A stretch of DNA of 64,000 nt from Xanthobacteraceae bacterium (GCA_028290465.1 JAQGJU010000027.1:84182-148181), one strand, 5' to 3'. Shown: positions 25,478 through 35,906, numbered from the stretch's first letter. Made by a program: numbers and translations. The notes: generated by a model not told the origin, from the letters alone.

Positions 25478-26431
25478 ATGAGCCACCTCAACAGTTCCGC
25501 GACGGGGTCCGACGCGCTGCCGTCCGAAACCGGGATGTCCGAGCATGTGCGCCAGTTGATGGCGCAGGCGCGCTCGGCGCTGCGTCCGATCCTGCCCGCA
25601 CGGATGCGCGGGGATGTGCCGGTGGTGCCGGTGGTGCGTCTGTCGGGCGTCATCGGCGTCTCGTCGCCGATGCGCCCCGGATTGACGCTGACCAATACGG
25701 CCAAATCGCTCGACCGCGCGTTTTCAACCAAGCACGCCAAGGCGGTCGCGCTGGTGATCAATTCGCCGGGCGGCTCGGCTGTGCAGTCGCATCTGATCTT
25801 CCAGCGCATCCGCGCGTTGGCGACCGAGAAGAACCTACCGGTGCTGGCCTTCGTGGAAGATGCGGCGGCGTCGGGCGGCTACATGATCGCCTGCGCGGCG
25901 GACGAGATTTTCGCCGATCCGTCTTCGATCGTCGGATCGATCGGCGTCATTGGTGGCTCGTTCGGCCTGGACAAGCTGATCGCCCGTTTCGGCATCGAGC
26001 GGCGGATCTATACGGCGGGCGACAACAAATCCTCGCTTGATCCGTTCCTGCCAGAAGACCCCGAGGACGTCGCGCGTCTCAAAGCAATCCAGCAGGAAAT
26101 CCACGCCAGCTTCATCGCGCTGGTGCGCGGGCGGCGCGGCGAACGCTTGGTCGGGCCGGAGAAGGCGCTGTTCTCCGGCGAATATTGGGGCGGCGAACGG
26201 GCACGCCTGTTCGGCCTGATCGACGGCATCGGCGACGTGCGCGCGACCTTGCGCGAGCGCTTCGGCGACAAGGTGATTACGCCGCTGGTGGTCGAGCGCG
26301 GGTTTTTCGGCCGCCGATCGCCGGGCGTGAGCCTCGGTGGCGTCGAGGCGTTGTTCGACCGGACGAGCTTGGCCGAGGATGTCCTGGCGGCGTTGGAAAG
26401 CCGGACCATCTGGGGACGTTACGGACTTTAG
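25478..26431 (+). CDS. S49-family serine peptidase (SppA/SohB-like)
   Basis: A 317-residue protein from the ATG at 25478, seven bases after AGAAGGA; a longer frame from 25382 runs through the repeat and is rejected. Family blocks are VVPVVRLSGVIG, ALVINSPGGSAVQS, then DAAASGGYMIACAADEI (nucleophile serine in ASGG) and GDNKS with the general-base lysine. It is the short single-domain form. No clear signal peptide or membrane segment is seen, unlike E. coli SppA. Such enzymes degrade cleaved signal peptides or membrane protein fragments. Confidence 0.92.
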   Translation: MSHLNSSATGSDALPSETGMSEHVRQLMAQARSALRPILPARMRGDVPVVPVVRLSGVIGVSSPMRPGLTLTNTAKSLDRAFSTKHAKAVALVINSPGGSAVQSHLIFQRIRALATEKNLPVLAFVEDAAASGGYMIACAADEIFADPSSIVGSIGVIGGSFGLDKLIARFGIERRIYTAGDNKSSLDPFLPEDPEDVARLKAIQQEIHASFIALVRGRRGERLVGPEKALFSGEYWGGERARLFGLIDGIGDVRATLRERFGDKVITPLVVERGFFGRRSPGVSLGGVEALFDRTSLAEDVLAALESRTIWGRYGL

Positions 26432-26454
26432 GATCAAGGGCAGGGAGCCGAGAG

Positions 26455-27036
26455 ATGAAGCAGATAATCCGTCATGTGGCGATGGTCTTGGCGCTGACGG
26501 TTTCCGGCGCCACCTTATCGAGCTCAGCTTGGGCGGCCAACGAGCCGTCGCCCTATGCCGGCCTGGAAGGCCGCGGCGTCAAGGGGCTGTCGGCCGACGA
26601 AGCGCGGGGCCTGATCGCGGGCGAGGGCATGGCCCAGTCGCTGCCGGCCGAGCTCAACGGCTATCCAGGACCGCGTCACGTCCGCCAGCACGCCGATGCA
26701 CTCGGGCTGAACGCCGAGCAGCGCGACCGGGCCGCCGCGCTGGAAGCCGACATGCAACAGCAGGCCCTAACCCTGGGCCGTGAAGTCGTCGGGCTCGAAG
26801 GCGCGTTGGATCGTCTGTTTCAGGATGGACGGGCAGACCCGGCCGCGGTCGAGCGGCTGACCAACGAGATCGGCCACAAGCGGGGCGCCTTGCGGGCGGT
26901 GCATCTGCGCGCCCATGTGGCGATGGCGCAGGCGCTCAACGCCGAACAGCGGGCCCGCTACATGGTGTTGCGGGGCTACGGGGCTCAAGACGGCGCGAAC
27001 AAGGCGCCGCCAGCCGGCCATCACCGGCATAATTGA
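26455..27036 (+). CDS. Spy/CpxP-like periplasmic protein (hypothetical)
   Basis: A 193-residue exported protein: signal peptide MKQIIRHVAMVLALTVSGA with cleavage after SSAWA (about residue 27). The mature part is helical and acidic/Ala-rich (LNAEQRDRAAALEADMQQQALTLGREVVGLEGALD), resembling LTXXQ/heavy-metal-resistance proteins of the CpxP-Spy group, including an LNAEQRARY repeat near residue 161. The tail is His-rich (GHHRHN), which could bind metal. The ATG follows GGGAG. It is 23 bases after the S49 peptidase gene and probably cotranscribed, fitting an envelope-stress theme. Confidence 0.65.
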   Translation: MKQIIRHVAMVLALTVSGATLSSSAWAANEPSPYAGLEGRGVKGLSADEARGLIAGEGMAQSLPAELNGYPGPRHVRQHADALGLNAEQRDRAAALEADMQQQALTLGREVVGLEGALDRLFQDGRADPAAVERLTNEIGHKRGALRAVHLRAHVAMAQALNAEQRARYMVLRGYGAQDGANKAPPAGHHRHN

Positions 27037-27066
27037 TCGAATTGATAGAGCGGGGAGATATCGCCG

Positions 27067-27273
27067 ATGCCGTTGTTCATCCCGCCTTTATTGGCCGTGA
27101 CGCTGGGCGCGGTCGGCGTTGTGGCGCTGGCCAGGGTGGCGGTCCGGCATTCCCGCCGGGTAAACGATCGCCTGGATGCGATGCGGGCGGCGGCGCGGGC
27201 CGAACAGGCGCCGGATGGGCCGAAATTCAAGCTGCGGCGCGATCCGGAAACCGGCGATTACCGGCCCGATTAG
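27067..27273 (+). CDS. Small membrane-anchored hypothetical protein (68 aa)
   Basis: One N-terminal membrane segment (FIPPLLAVTLGAVGVVALARV), then a basic helix and a polar tail KFKLRRDPETGDYRPD. GGGGAG precedes the ATG. It is 30 bases after the Spy-like gene, likely in one operon with it and the S49 peptidase. The tail motif LRRDPETGDYRP looks conserved-protein-like, but no function is known to me. Confidence 0.65.
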   Translation: MPLFIPPLLAVTLGAVGVVALARVAVRHSRRVNDRLDAMRAAARAEQAPDGPKFKLRRDPETGDYRPD

Positions 27274-27291
27274 GTTATCTGGCCGAGGCTG

Positions 27292-27378
27292 TTACCGGCC
27301 CGGCACGGCGTCGCGGGACACCATCGCGGCGAAGAACAGAAACAAGAACACCGCGCCGATCACCTGAAACGTCAGCAT
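27292..27378 (-). CDS. Very small membrane peptide candidate (28 aa)
   Basis: The frame MLTFQVIGAVFLFLFFAAMV plus SRDAVPGR is a single membrane segment with a short basic tail. GGGAGC lies six bases before the ATG. The layout resembles small bacterial membrane peptides, but 28 codons is short enough to arise by chance. Confidence 0.4.
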   Translation of the reverse strand: MLTFQVIGAVFLFLFFAAMVSRDAVPGR

Positions 27379-27652
27379 GGGAAGCTCCCGCCATTCCGGA
27401 CGTCCATCGCCCGGCTCGTGCTGTTGTCGCTATCTGGACCGAACAGGTTCAACGGCCGGTGAATCTCAAAACCTGACTCGTTCCTAACCTTAGCGAGGTC
27501 TTGTGGGACATCCTTAGCGGAGCGTTGTTGCGTAGCTATGACTTCTGTCGTTCCCGGCGCCTTGACCCCTGTCAGGGTGGCCTCTAGAGCATTGTCAGCG
27601 ATGAAACAGGCCTCCGCGCCGTTCCCCCACCTCTGACCGATTGCCGCGAGCG

Positions 27653-28588
27653 ATGTCCGCCGATCTACCCCCGCATATGCGTCCGGAACGCTCGTTCCAG
27701 GGCCTGATTCTGACCCTGCAACGGTTTTGGGCCGATCAGGGCTGCGTCATCCTGCAGCCCTACGACATGGAAGTCGGCGCCGGCACCTTCCACCCGGCCA
27801 CCACGTTGCGCGCGCTCGGGCCCAAACCCTGGAACGCCGCTTACGTACAGCCGTCGCGCCGGCCGAAGGACGGCCGCTATGGAGAGAACCCGAACCGGCT
27901 GCAGCACTATTACCAATTCCAGGTGATCCTGAAGCCGTCGCCGCCTGACATCCAGGACCTGTATCTGCGCTCGCTCAAGGCGATCGGCATCGACACGGCG
28001 CTGCACGACGTCCGGTTTGTCGAGGACGACTGGGAGAGCCCGACGCTCGGCGCCTGGGGCCTCGGCTGGGAGTGCTGGTGCGACGGCATGGAAGTGTCGC
28101 AGTTCACCTACTTCCAGCAGGTCGCCGGCTTCGAATGCCGGCCGGTATCGGGCGAGATCACTTATGGTCTTGAACGCCTCGCGATGTATGTGCAGGGCGT
28201 CGACCGGGTCTATGATCTGAATTTCAACGGCCGCGAGGGCGACAAGAAAGTCACCTATGGCGACGTGTTCCTGCAAGCCGAGCAGGAATACTCACGGCAC
28301 AATTTCGAGCATTCCGACACGGTGATGCTGTTCGAGCAGTTTCGCATGGCCGAGGCGGCGTGCCGGCGCTATCTCGAGGCCGGCTGGGCCGACGCGACCA
28401 AGGCCAAGCACCTGATGGCGCTGCCGGCCTATGACCAGTGCATCAAGGCCAGCCACGTCTTCAATCTGCTGGATGCGCGCGGCGTGATCTCGGTGACCGA
28501 GCGGCAGAGCTATATTCTGCGGGTGCGCGAACTCGCCAAAGCCTGCGGCGAGGCGTGGCTCGCGACCGAGGCGGGCGGGCGGGCCTAG
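27653..28588 (+). CDS. glyQ: Glycyl-tRNA synthetase alpha subunit
   Basis: A 311-residue subunit that carries the class II catalytic core for charging tRNA-Gly in the alpha2beta2 enzyme. Clear family blocks: [86 protein letters not shown] and the C-terminal [11 protein letters not shown]. The ATG at 27653 is preferred over one at 27641. It is separated from glyS by a GGDEF-EAL gene on the other strand, whose stop overlaps the glyQ stop by 4 bases. Confidence 0.98.
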   Translation: MSADLPPHMRPERSFQGLILTLQRFWADQGCVILQPYDMEVGAGTFHPATTLRALGPKPWNAAYVQPSRRPKDGRYGENPNRLQHYYQFQVILKPSPPDIQDLYLRSLKAIGIDTALHDVRFVEDDWESPTLGAWGLGWECWCDGMEVSQFTYFQQVAGFECRPVSGEITYGLERLAMYVQGVDRVYDLNFNGREGDKKVTYGDVFLQAEQEYSRHNFEHSDTVMLFEQFRMAEAACRRYLEAGWADATKAKHLMALPAYDQCIKASHVFNLLDARGVISVTERQSYILRVRELAKACGEAWLATEAGGRA

Positions 28589-30204
28589 TTCAGCGTCGCG
28601 TGTGTCAGCGCCGCCGGAGCTTTCGACTCGGCGAACAGCAGCCGCGACACGTCGCGGGCCGGCACCGCCTTGCTGAACAGCCAGCCCTGGCCCTCGTCGC
28701 AGCCATAGACCTTCAACTCGTCGAATTGCGACGACTGTTCGATGCCCTCTGCGGTCGCGATCAGGCCGAGGCCCTTCACCAGTCCGACGATGGCGCGCAC
28801 GATCACGCTGCTATCGGTGTCGCGGCCGAGCCGCGCCACGAAGCTGCGGTCGATCTTGATCTTGTCGAAGCGCAACTGCACGAGCTGCGACAGCGTGGCG
28901 TAGCCGGTGCCGAAATCGTCCAGCGCAATACGCACGCCGGCGCCGCGCAGATCCTCGATCACCTTGCGGGCCACTTCAATGTCGCCGACCAGCGCGCTTT
29001 CGGTAATCTCGATTTCCAGGCGGTGCGGCGAGAAACCGGTTTCGGCCAGAATGCTTAGGATGCGCAGGCCGAGCGTCTTGTCGCGCAACTGCCGGGGCGA
29101 CACGTTGACGGCCAGCACCAGATGCTGCGGCCAGTCCTTGGCGTCTTTACAGGCTTGGCGCAGCAGCCGGTCGCCCAATTCCTTGATCAGGCCGGTCTCT
29201 TCGGCGATCGAGATGAACACGTCCGGCGACACCGGACCGAAATCCGCGGAATCCCAGCGCGCCAGCATTTCAAAGCCGACGATGGCGTTGTCCTTCAGCG
29301 TGACCAACGGCTGATAATGCGGCGTGATCGCATTCTTCGGCAGCGCCGCGCGCAGCCCGCGCTCGATCCAGCCGCGGGTTTCGACCTGTTCGTTCATCGA
29401 CGGTTCGAAGAACTTGATCGAGGCGCGGCCGGATTCCTTGGCGTGGTGCAGGGCGATGTCGGCGCGGCGCAGAATGGCATCGACCTGCGTGCCATCTTCC
29501 GGCGCGACCGCGATGCCGATGCAGGCGCCGAGCGTGCCGGCGGTGTCGCCGGCGATCGAGGCGCGCCCGATCGCAGCTACGATGATATTGGCCAGTTGCA
29601 GCGGGTCGTCGCGGGTCGCGATGTTCGGCTGCAGGATGGCGAATTCGTCGCCGCCGACCCGCGCGAACACGGTACCGGGATCAAGGATCGCCGAGATGCC
29701 TTGCGAGATTTCCATCAGCGCCTGGTCGCCGGTGTGCCGGCCATAGATTTCGTTCACGGCCTTGAAGCCGGTGAGGTCGAACATCATGATCGCGGTCCGG
29801 GCGTCGTGGTCGCTGACCCCCTGTAATGTCGCAGTGACCATCTCGGTAAAATATCGGCGGTTCGGCAGGCCGGTCAGCGCGTCGTGGCGGGCCAGATTCC
29901 AGGAATCCTGCTCCGCCGCCTGACGCGCTTGGTTCTCGCCTTGCAGGCGCCGGTTGTGCTGATACGCGAAAACGATCATCGCGAGCCCGAACGCCAGCAC
30001 GACCAGCCAAAGGTCAGCCAGCGCCCATCCCTTATTGGCGACCGCGAAGGCCAGCACGCGCTGCGGCGCGTCGATATATTCCAGTCCAAGGACCGAGATC
30101 GCGGCCACGCCGAAAATGAGGACGGCCTCATAGCGCCGGAGCGTTCCGGGCAAGTCTCGGGTGCTGCTGGCCTGTTCGGCGAAAGGCTTTGGGGGCGCGG
30201 TCAT
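28585..30204 (-). CDS. Membrane GGDEF-EAL protein (diguanylate cyclase/phosphodiesterase)
   Basis: A 539-residue protein with two membrane segments (about 27-42 and 61-80), a short coiled linker, a GGDEF domain (100-260) and an EAL domain (280-520). The signature VGGDEFAIL is intact at 184-190, but the DXD.FK.VND element reads [10 protein letters not shown], so cyclase activity may be weak. The EAL motif is [14 protein letters not shown] and TAEGIE are kept, so c-di-GMP phosphodiesterase activity is plausible. It lies antisense between glyQ and glyS. The short periplasmic loop has no sensor domain. Confidence 0.93.
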   Translation of the reverse strand: MTAPPKPFAEQASSTRDLPGTLRRYEAVLIFGVAAISVLGLEYIDAPQRVLAFAVANKGWALADLWLVVLAFGLAMIVFAYQHNRRLQGENQARQAAEQDSWNLARHDALTGLPNRRYFTEMVTATLQGVSDHDARTAIMMFDLTGFKAVNEIYGRHTGDQALMEISQGISAILDPGTVFARVGGDEFAILQPNIATRDDPLQLANIIVAAIGRASIAGDTAGTLGACIGIAVAPEDGTQVDAILRRADIALHHAKESGRASIKFFEPSMNEQVETRGWIERGLRAALPKNAITPHYQPLVTLKDNAIVGFEMLARWDSADFGPVSPDVFISIAEETGLIKELGDRLLRQACKDAKDWPQHLVLAVNVSPRQLRDKTLGLRILSILAETGFSPHRLEIEITESALVGDIEVARKVIEDLRGAGVRIALDDFGTGYATLSQLVQLRFDKIKIDRSFVARLGRDTDSSVIVRAIVGLVKGLGLIATAEGIEQSSQFDELKVYGCDEGQGWLFSKAVPARDVSRLLFAESKAPAALTHATLN

Positions 30205-30430
30205 GAACGCTTCCTGGTTGCGCCATCTTTACCGCCAATGACTTGCTGAATTGCAAAAATGCCTCCGCATTTTGACTTAGGAAGAATACGCACTGTTTAA
30301 CGTGTTGGAACCCCGAAGTAGTATTGGGCAACCGGCAAGGGGGCTGACAACCCTGATGGCGCCTGCTACCTGCGGACATCGTTAAGCATCGTTCCGAAAG
30401 TTCGCCGGACATGCGCCAGAAAGCTCTTTC

Positions 30431-32599
30431 ATGCCCGACCTTCTGATCGAATTCCTGTCCGAGGAAATCCCAGCCCGCATGCAGAAGCAGGCGGCCGAGA
30501 ACCTGAAGAAAATGGTTACCGACCGGCTGGTCGAGGCCGGGCTGCCGTATGAGGGCGCCCGCGCCTTCGCGACGCCGCGCCGCCTCGCGCTGAGCGTGCA
30601 GGGCGTGCCGGCCCGCCAGCCCGACCTCAAGGAAGAGAAGAAGGGTCCCCGTGTCGGCGCCCCCGAGGGGGCCATCCAGGGCTTCCTGAAGAGCGCGGGC
30701 CTCGCCTCGATCGATCAGGCCACCATCAGCAAGGATGCGAAGAAGGGCGACTTTTATCTCGCCGTGATCGAGAAGGCCGGCCGCCCGGCGATCGAAGTGG
30801 TCGGCGAGATCGTGCCGCAGGTCATCCGCGCGTTTCCGTGGCCGAAGTCGATGCGCTGGGGCGCCGGCGACCTGACCTGGGTGCGGCCGCTGCAGAGTAT
30901 CGTGGCGACCTTCGGCCCCGAGACCGAGGAGCCTGAAGTCATTCCGTTCAGCATCGATGGGCTGACCTCGGGCGACACCACGCGCGGCCATCGCTTCCTG
31001 GCGCCGGACGCGATCCGGGTGAAGCGGCTCGACGACTATGCGTCCAAGCTGGAGACCGCGCGGGTCGTGCTCGACCCGCAGCGCCGCAAGGACATCATCC
31101 TGACCGAGGCGAAGAACCTGGCTTTCGCGCAGGGCTTCGACCTGGTCGAGGACGAGGCGCTGCTTGAAGAAGTCGCCGGCCTTGTCGAATGGCCGGTCGT
31201 GCTGATGGGCGCGTTCGACGAAGCCTTCCTGGCGATCCCGCCCGAGGTGATCCGCACCACGATCCGGGCCAACCAGAAATGCTTCGTGCTGCGCGATCCG
31301 AAAACGGGGAAGCTCGCCAACAAATTCGTGCTGGTGTCGAACATCGAAGCCAGCGACGGCGGCAAGATGATCGTCGCCGGCAATGAACGGGTGATCCGCG
31401 CCCGGCTGTCGGACGCCAAGTTCTTCTACGAGACGGATCTCAAGACCAAGCTGCAAGACCGCCTGCCGAAATTCGAGCAGATCGTGTTTCACGAAAAGCT
31501 CGGCACGCAGGGCCAGCGCATCGAGCGCATCGAACGGCTGGCCGGGGAGATCGCGCCGCTGGTCAAGGCCGACGCCGACACGGCCAAGCGCGCCGCGCGG
31601 CTCGCCAAGGCGGATCTGCTGACCGAGGTGGTCGGCGAATTCCCCGAGCTGCAAGGCCTGATGGGCAAGTATTACGCGCTGGCGCAGGGCGAAGACGCCA
31701 GCGTCGCGCAAACCAGCGAAGATCATTACAAGCCGGCCGGTCCGGCCGACCGGGTGCCGACGGACCCGGTGGCGGTCGCGGTGGCGCTGGCCGACAAGAT
31801 CGACACGCTCGTTGGGTTCTGGGCGATCGACGAGAAGCCGACCGGCAGCAAGGATCCCTACGCGCTGCGCCGGGCAGCGTTGGGTGTGATCCGCATCATC
31901 CTGGAAAACGAATCCCGCGTGGCGCTGGCCGGACTGCTGGTCAAGCAACACAGCGTGATCCACGCGCAGGTGAACCGTTCGACCGTCGAGTTCGATTTCC
32001 TCAAAGAGGCCAGCGCGCAAAACGATCCGGCGCCCGAACCGCCGCAGGATGCGGCGCCCGATCCGGCGATGGTCAAAAATCTGCTGGCGTTCCTGGCCGA
32101 CCGGCTGAAGGTGCAGTTGCGCGAGCAGGGCGTGCGTCACGACCTTGCCGACGCCGTGCTGGCGCTCGAAGGCCTGGATGATTTCCTGATGATCGTCCGG
32201 CGGGTCGAAGCGCTCGGCAAATTCCTCGACACCGAGGACGGCAAGAACCTGCTGGCCGGCACCAAGCGCGCCGCCAACATTCTGCGCATCGAGGAAAAGA
32301 AGGACGGCGTGGCCTACACCGATGAGCCCGACAAGCGGCTCTATCAGGTGCCCGAGGAGCAGTCGCTGGCGGCCGCCATCCTGTCGGTGCGCTTTGAGGC
32401 CAAGCACGCTGTCGACCATGACGATTTCGCCGCCGCCATGGCCGCGATGGCGCGGCTGCGGCCCAAGGTCGACGCGTTCTTCGACAAGGTGACGGTTAAT
32501 GTCGAAGACCCGCCGCTGCGCGAGAATCGCCTAAAGCTGTTGAATCAGATCCGCGCCGCGACTGCCGCCGTGGCGGATTTTTCCAAGATCGAGGGATGA
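30431..32599 (+). CDS. glyS: Glycyl-tRNA synthetase beta subunit
   Basis: A 722-residue subunit that binds tRNA-Gly. It starts [18 protein letters not shown], contains [15 protein letters not shown]-like [11 protein letters not shown], a WPVVLMG strand, [17 protein letters not shown] and [19 protein letters not shown], and ends with an anticodon-binding-like helical domain, all typical of GlyS. The central acidic/Pro insert ([15 protein letters not shown] near 535-550) is longer than in many homologues. The start is the ATG at 30431. Divergent from the GGDEF-EAL gene across 226 bases. Confidence 0.98.
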   Translation: MPDLLIEFLSEEIPARMQKQAAENLKKMVTDRLVEAGLPYEGARAFATPRRLALSVQGVPARQPDLKEEKKGPRVGAPEGAIQGFLKSAGLASIDQATISKDAKKGDFYLAVIEKAGRPAIEVVGEIVPQVIRAFPWPKSMRWGAGDLTWVRPLQSIVATFGPETEEPEVIPFSIDGLTSGDTTRGHRFLAPDAIRVKRLDDYASKLETARVVLDPQRRKDIILTEAKNLAFAQGFDLVEDEALLEEVAGLVEWPVVLMGAFDEAFLAIPPEVIRTTIRANQKCFVLRDPKTGKLANKFVLVSNIEASDGGKMIVAGNERVIRARLSDAKFFYETDLKTKLQDRLPKFEQIVFHEKLGTQGQRIERIERLAGEIAPLVKADADTAKRAARLAKADLLTEVVGEFPELQGLMGKYYALAQGEDASVAQTSEDHYKPAGPADRVPTDPVAVAVALADKIDTLVGFWAIDEKPTGSKDPYALRRAALGVIRIILENESRVALAGLLVKQHSVIHAQVNRSTVEFDFLKEASAQNDPAPEPPQDAAPDPAMVKNLLAFLADRLKVQLREQGVRHDLADAVLALEGLDDFLMIVRRVEALGKFLDTEDGKNLLAGTKRAANILRIEEKKDGVAYTDEPDKRLYQVPEEQSLAAAILSVRFEAKHAVDHDDFAAAMAAMARLRPKVDAFFDKVTVNVEDPPLRENRLKLLNQIRAATAAVADFSKIEG

Positions 32600-32704
32600 G
32601 GCATGCACCTTGTTCGGTCCCCGCATCCTCTATTGGCATGCGGGAAAATGGAACTTGGAACTGTCTCCTCCGTTACTGCCTGATTGAACCACAAGGAGTT
32701 TGTC

Positions 32705-32857
32705 ATGACGCTCGGTACCGCCCATATCCAGCCCATCGTCGCCTTGATCGCCGGAATTCTGATCCTGATCGCGCCGCGGCTGTTGAACTTCATTGTCGCG
32801 ATTTACCTGATCGTGGTCGGGCTGATCGGGCTCGGTGTTTTGCGCATGTTTCACTAG
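32705..32857 (+). CDS. DUF3096 small membrane protein
   Basis: A 50-residue protein, MTLGTAHIQPIVALIAGILI then APRLLNFIVAIYLIVVGLIGL and a short tail VLRMFH: two membrane segments with the HIQP and RLLN.IVAIYLI signature of DUF3096. The ATG follows AAGGAG at good spacing. Between glyS and ppdK, same strand. Function unknown for the family. Confidence 0.85.
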   Translation: MTLGTAHIQPIVALIAGILILIAPRLLNFIVAIYLIVVGLIGLGVLRMFH

Positions 32858-32952
32858 GGCGCGTGTCCTCGCCCCGGCGAGCCCATCGTCATCGGTAGAC
32901 GGCATCTCCGTTTCATCGCCCCTCGCGCGGTAACACGACGGTACGAAGCGAC

Positions 32953-35856
32953 ATGAAAAAGCCCACCAAGACCAAGCGCAAATCGGCCCCGAAATCGGCT
33001 TCGAAGAAATCAGCTTCGAAGGCGAAGCGTCGCGTGCCCGCGAAGGCGGCGGCCCGCAAGCCCGTGAAAGCGGCCAAGACGTCGAAGACCAGATCTGCCA
33101 AGACGAAGTCCAAGACCGTCGCCAAGGCGAAGTCGCAGCCAAAGGCCAGGTCTGTCGCGAAGTCGCAGCCGGCCGTGCGCGGCAAATGGGTCTATGCGTT
33201 CGGTGGCGGCAAGTCCGAGGGCAAGCCCGGCCAGCGCAATCTGCTGGGCGGCAAGGGCGCGGGCCTTGCCGAGATGGCCAGCCTCGGGCTGCCGGTGCCG
33301 CCCGGCTTCACCATCACGACCGAGGTCTGCACCGCCTTTTACGAAAACGACAAGCGATACCCGAAGGAACTGCGCGGGCAGGTCGAGGCCGCGTTGGCGC
33401 AGGTCGGGCGCATCACCGGCAAGGCGTTCGGCGATCCGTCGAAGCCCTTGCTGGTCTCGGTGCGCTCCGGCGCACGCGCATCGATGCCGGGCATGATGGA
33501 TACCGTGCTCAATCTCGGCCTCAATGACGCGACCGCCAAGGCGCTGGCCGATCAGTCGGGTGACCGTCGCTTCGCCTATGACAGCTATCGGCGTTTCATC
33601 ACGATGTATTCCGACGTGGTGCTCGGCCTCGATCATCATCATTTCGAGGAGCTTCTCGACGACCACAAGGATCAGAACGGCTACACGCTCGACACGGACC
33701 TTTCGGCCGACGACTGGCAGGGCTTGGTCGGCAAGTATAAAGAGCGCGTCGAACAAGAACTCGGCAAGCCGTTCCCGCAGGATCCGCACGAGCAATTGTG
33801 GGGCGCGATCGGCGCGGTGTTCTCATCCTGGATGAACCAGCGCGCCATTACCTATCGGCGCCTGCATGACATTCCGGCGAGCTGGGGCACCGCCGTCAAT
33901 GTGCAGGCCATGGTATTCGGCAATATGGGCGAGACGTCCGCGACCGGCGTGGCGTTCACCCGCAATCCGTCCACCGGCGAGCGCCGGCTGTACGGCGAAT
34001 TCCTGATCAACGCGCAGGGCGAGGACGTGGTCGCCGGCATCCGCACGCCGCAGGAGATCACCGAAGCGGCGCGCCAGGAGGCCGGCTCCGACAAGCCGTC
34101 GATGGAAATCGCGATGCCGGCCGCCTATGCCGAGCTGACCCGCATTTACGGCAAGCTCGAGAAGCATTACCGCGACATGCAGGATCTCGAATTCACCGTC
34201 GAGCAGGGCAAGCTGTGGATGCTGCAGACCCGCTCCGGCAAGCGCACCGCCAAGGCGGCGCTGCGGATCGCGGTCGAACTCGCCACCGAAGGCCTGATCA
34301 GCAAGAAGGAAGCGGTGACGCGGGTCGATCCGGCGGCGCTCGATCAGTTGCTGCATCCGACCATCGATCCGAAAGCCGAGCGCAAGATCGTCGCGACCGG
34401 CTTGCCGGCGTCGCCGGGTGCGGCTTCGGGCGAGATCGTGTTCTCGTCGGACGAGGCAGAAGCCCTCAAGGCGCAGGACCGCAAAGTTATTCTGGTCCGC
34501 GTCGAGACTTCGCCGGAAGACATCCACGGCATGCACGCGGCCGAAGGCATTCTGACCACGCGCGGCGGCATGACGTCCCACGCGGCGGTCGTCGCGCGGG
34601 GCATGGGCAAGCCCTGCGTTTCGGGCGCCGGATCGCTGCGGGTGGACTACAACGCCGGCACGCTGACCATCGCCGGGCAGGTGTTCAAGAAGGGCGACAA
34701 CATCACCATCGACGGCTCGACCGGGCAGGTGCTGGCCGGCAAGGTCGCGATGGTCGAGCCGGAAATGTCCGGCGAGTTCGGCACGCTGATGGGCTGGGCC
34801 GACTCCGTGCGCACCCTCGGCGTCCGGGCCAATGCCGACACGCCGGCCGATGCGCGCGTCGCCATCAAGTTCGGTGCCGAGGGCATTGGCCTGTGCCGCA
34901 CCGAGCATATGTTCTTCGACGAGGATCGCATCCTGGCGGTGCGCGAAATGATCCTGGCCGACGAGGAGGGCGCGCGCCGCAAGGCGCTCGCCAAGCTGCT
35001 GCCGATGCAGCGCGCCGACTTCGTCGAGCTGTTCGTCATCATGCAGGGCCTGCCGGTGACCATCCGGCTGCTCGATCCGCCGCTGCATGAGTTCCTGCCG
35101 CACACCGAGAAGGACATCGCCGAGGTCGCGGCATCGCTCAAGACCGATCCGGCGAAGTTGCGTCATCGCGCGCAGGAGCTGCACGAGTTCAATCCGATGC
35201 TCGGCTTCCGCGGTTGCCGGCTGGCGATCGTCTATCCGGAAATCGCCGAGATGCAGGCCCGTGCGATCTTCGAGGCCGCCGTCGAAGCCGCCAAGCAGAC
35301 CGGCAAGCCGGTGCGGCCGGAAGTCATGGTGCCGCTGATCGCCACCAAGATGGAACTCGACCTGATCAAGGCGCGCATCGACGCGATGGCGGCCGAGGTC
35401 GAAAAGGAAACCGGCGCCAAGCTGACCTACGACGTCGGCACCATGATCGAACTGCCGCGCGCCGCATTGCTGGCCGGCGAAATCGCACAGACGGCCGAGT
35501 TCTTCTCGTTCGGCACCAACGACCTGACGCAGACCGCGTTCGGCATCAGCCGCGACGATGCGGCGAGCTTCCTTGGCACGTACACGTCACGCGGCATTCT
35601 GAGCGCCGATCCGTTCGTGTCGATCGACCGCGACGGCGTTGGCGAACTGGTGAAGATCGGCGTCGAGCGCGGCCGCAAGACCCGAAAGGGCCTCAAGGTC
35701 GGGATCTGCGGCGAGCATGGCGGCGATCCGGCTTCGGTGGCGTTCTGCCACCAGATCGGCCTCGACTATGTGTCGTGTTCGCCGTTCCGCGTGCCGATTG
35801 CACGTCTGGCGGCCGCGCAGGCCGCACTCGGCCGCGATCCGGCGAGCACGGCGTGA
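32953..35856 (+). CDS. ppdK: Pyruvate, phosphate dikinase with histone-H1-like N-terminal tail
   Basis: A 967-residue enzyme interconverting pyruvate, ATP and Pi with phosphoenolpyruvate, AMP and PPi. From residue 77: nucleotide-binding domain (GGGKSEGKPGQRNLLGGKGA), the phospho-His segment TTRGGMTSHAAVVARGMGKP, and the PEP-binding barrel with FFSFGTNDLTQT and the catalytic cysteine in GICGEHGGDP. Residues 1-76 are not part of the fold: 22 Lys and 7 Arg with no Asp or Glu, plus Ala, Ser and Pro, like the tail of histone H1 or the AlgP/Hc1 proteins. The start is the first ATG of the frame. The tail may bind nucleic acid or membranes, or help localisation (inference). Confidence 0.97.
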   Translation: MKKPTKTKRKSAPKSASKKSASKAKRRVPAKAAARKPVKAAKTSKTRSAKTKSKTVAKAKSQPKARSVAKSQPAVRGKWVYAFGGGKSEGKPGQRNLLGGKGAGLAEMASLGLPVPPGFTITTEVCTAFYENDKRYPKELRGQVEAALAQVGRITGKAFGDPSKPLLVSVRSGARASMPGMMDTVLNLGLNDATAKALADQSGDRRFAYDSYRRFITMYSDVVLGLDHHHFEELLDDHKDQNGYTLDTDLSADDWQGLVGKYKERVEQELGKPFPQDPHEQLWGAIGAVFSSWMNQRAITYRRLHDIPASWGTAVNVQAMVFGNMGETSATGVAFTRNPSTGERRLYGEFLINAQGEDVVAGIRTPQEITEAARQEAGSDKPSMEIAMPAAYAELTRIYGKLEKHYRDMQDLEFTVEQGKLWMLQTRSGKRTAKAALRIAVELATEGLISKKEAVTRVDPAALDQLLHPTIDPKAERKIVATGLPASPGAASGEIVFSSDEAEALKAQDRKVILVRVETSPEDIHGMHAAEGILTTRGGMTSHAAVVARGMGKPCVSGAGSLRVDYNAGTLTIAGQVFKKGDNITIDGSTGQVLAGKVAMVEPEMSGEFGTLMGWADSVRTLGVRANADTPADARVAIKFGAEGIGLCRTEHMFFDEDRILAVREMILADEEGARRKALAKLLPMQRADFVELFVIMQGLPVTIRLLDPPLHEFLPHTEKDIAEVAASLKTDPAKLRHRAQELHEFNPMLGFRGCRLAIVYPEIAEMQARAIFEAAVEAAKQTGKPVRPEVMVPLIATKMELDLIKARIDAMAAEVEKETGAKLTYDVGTMIELPRAALLAGEIAQTAEFFSFGTNDLTQTAFGISRDDAASFLGTYTSRGILSADPFVSIDRDGVGELVKIGVERGRKTRKGLKVGICGEHGGDPASVAFCHQIGLDYVSCSPFRVPIARLAAAQAALGRDPASTA

Positions 35857-35906
35857 TCCGCTTCAATTGGATCGGATCAGGCGCTGGTTTCTCGGCTTTT
35901 TCGGGA

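Noticed and set aside
30128..32419. A 763-codon open frame antisense to glyS
   Set aside because: Composition is a typical mirror of a GC-rich gene (many His, Arg, Gln, Asp), no motif, and glyS is intact.
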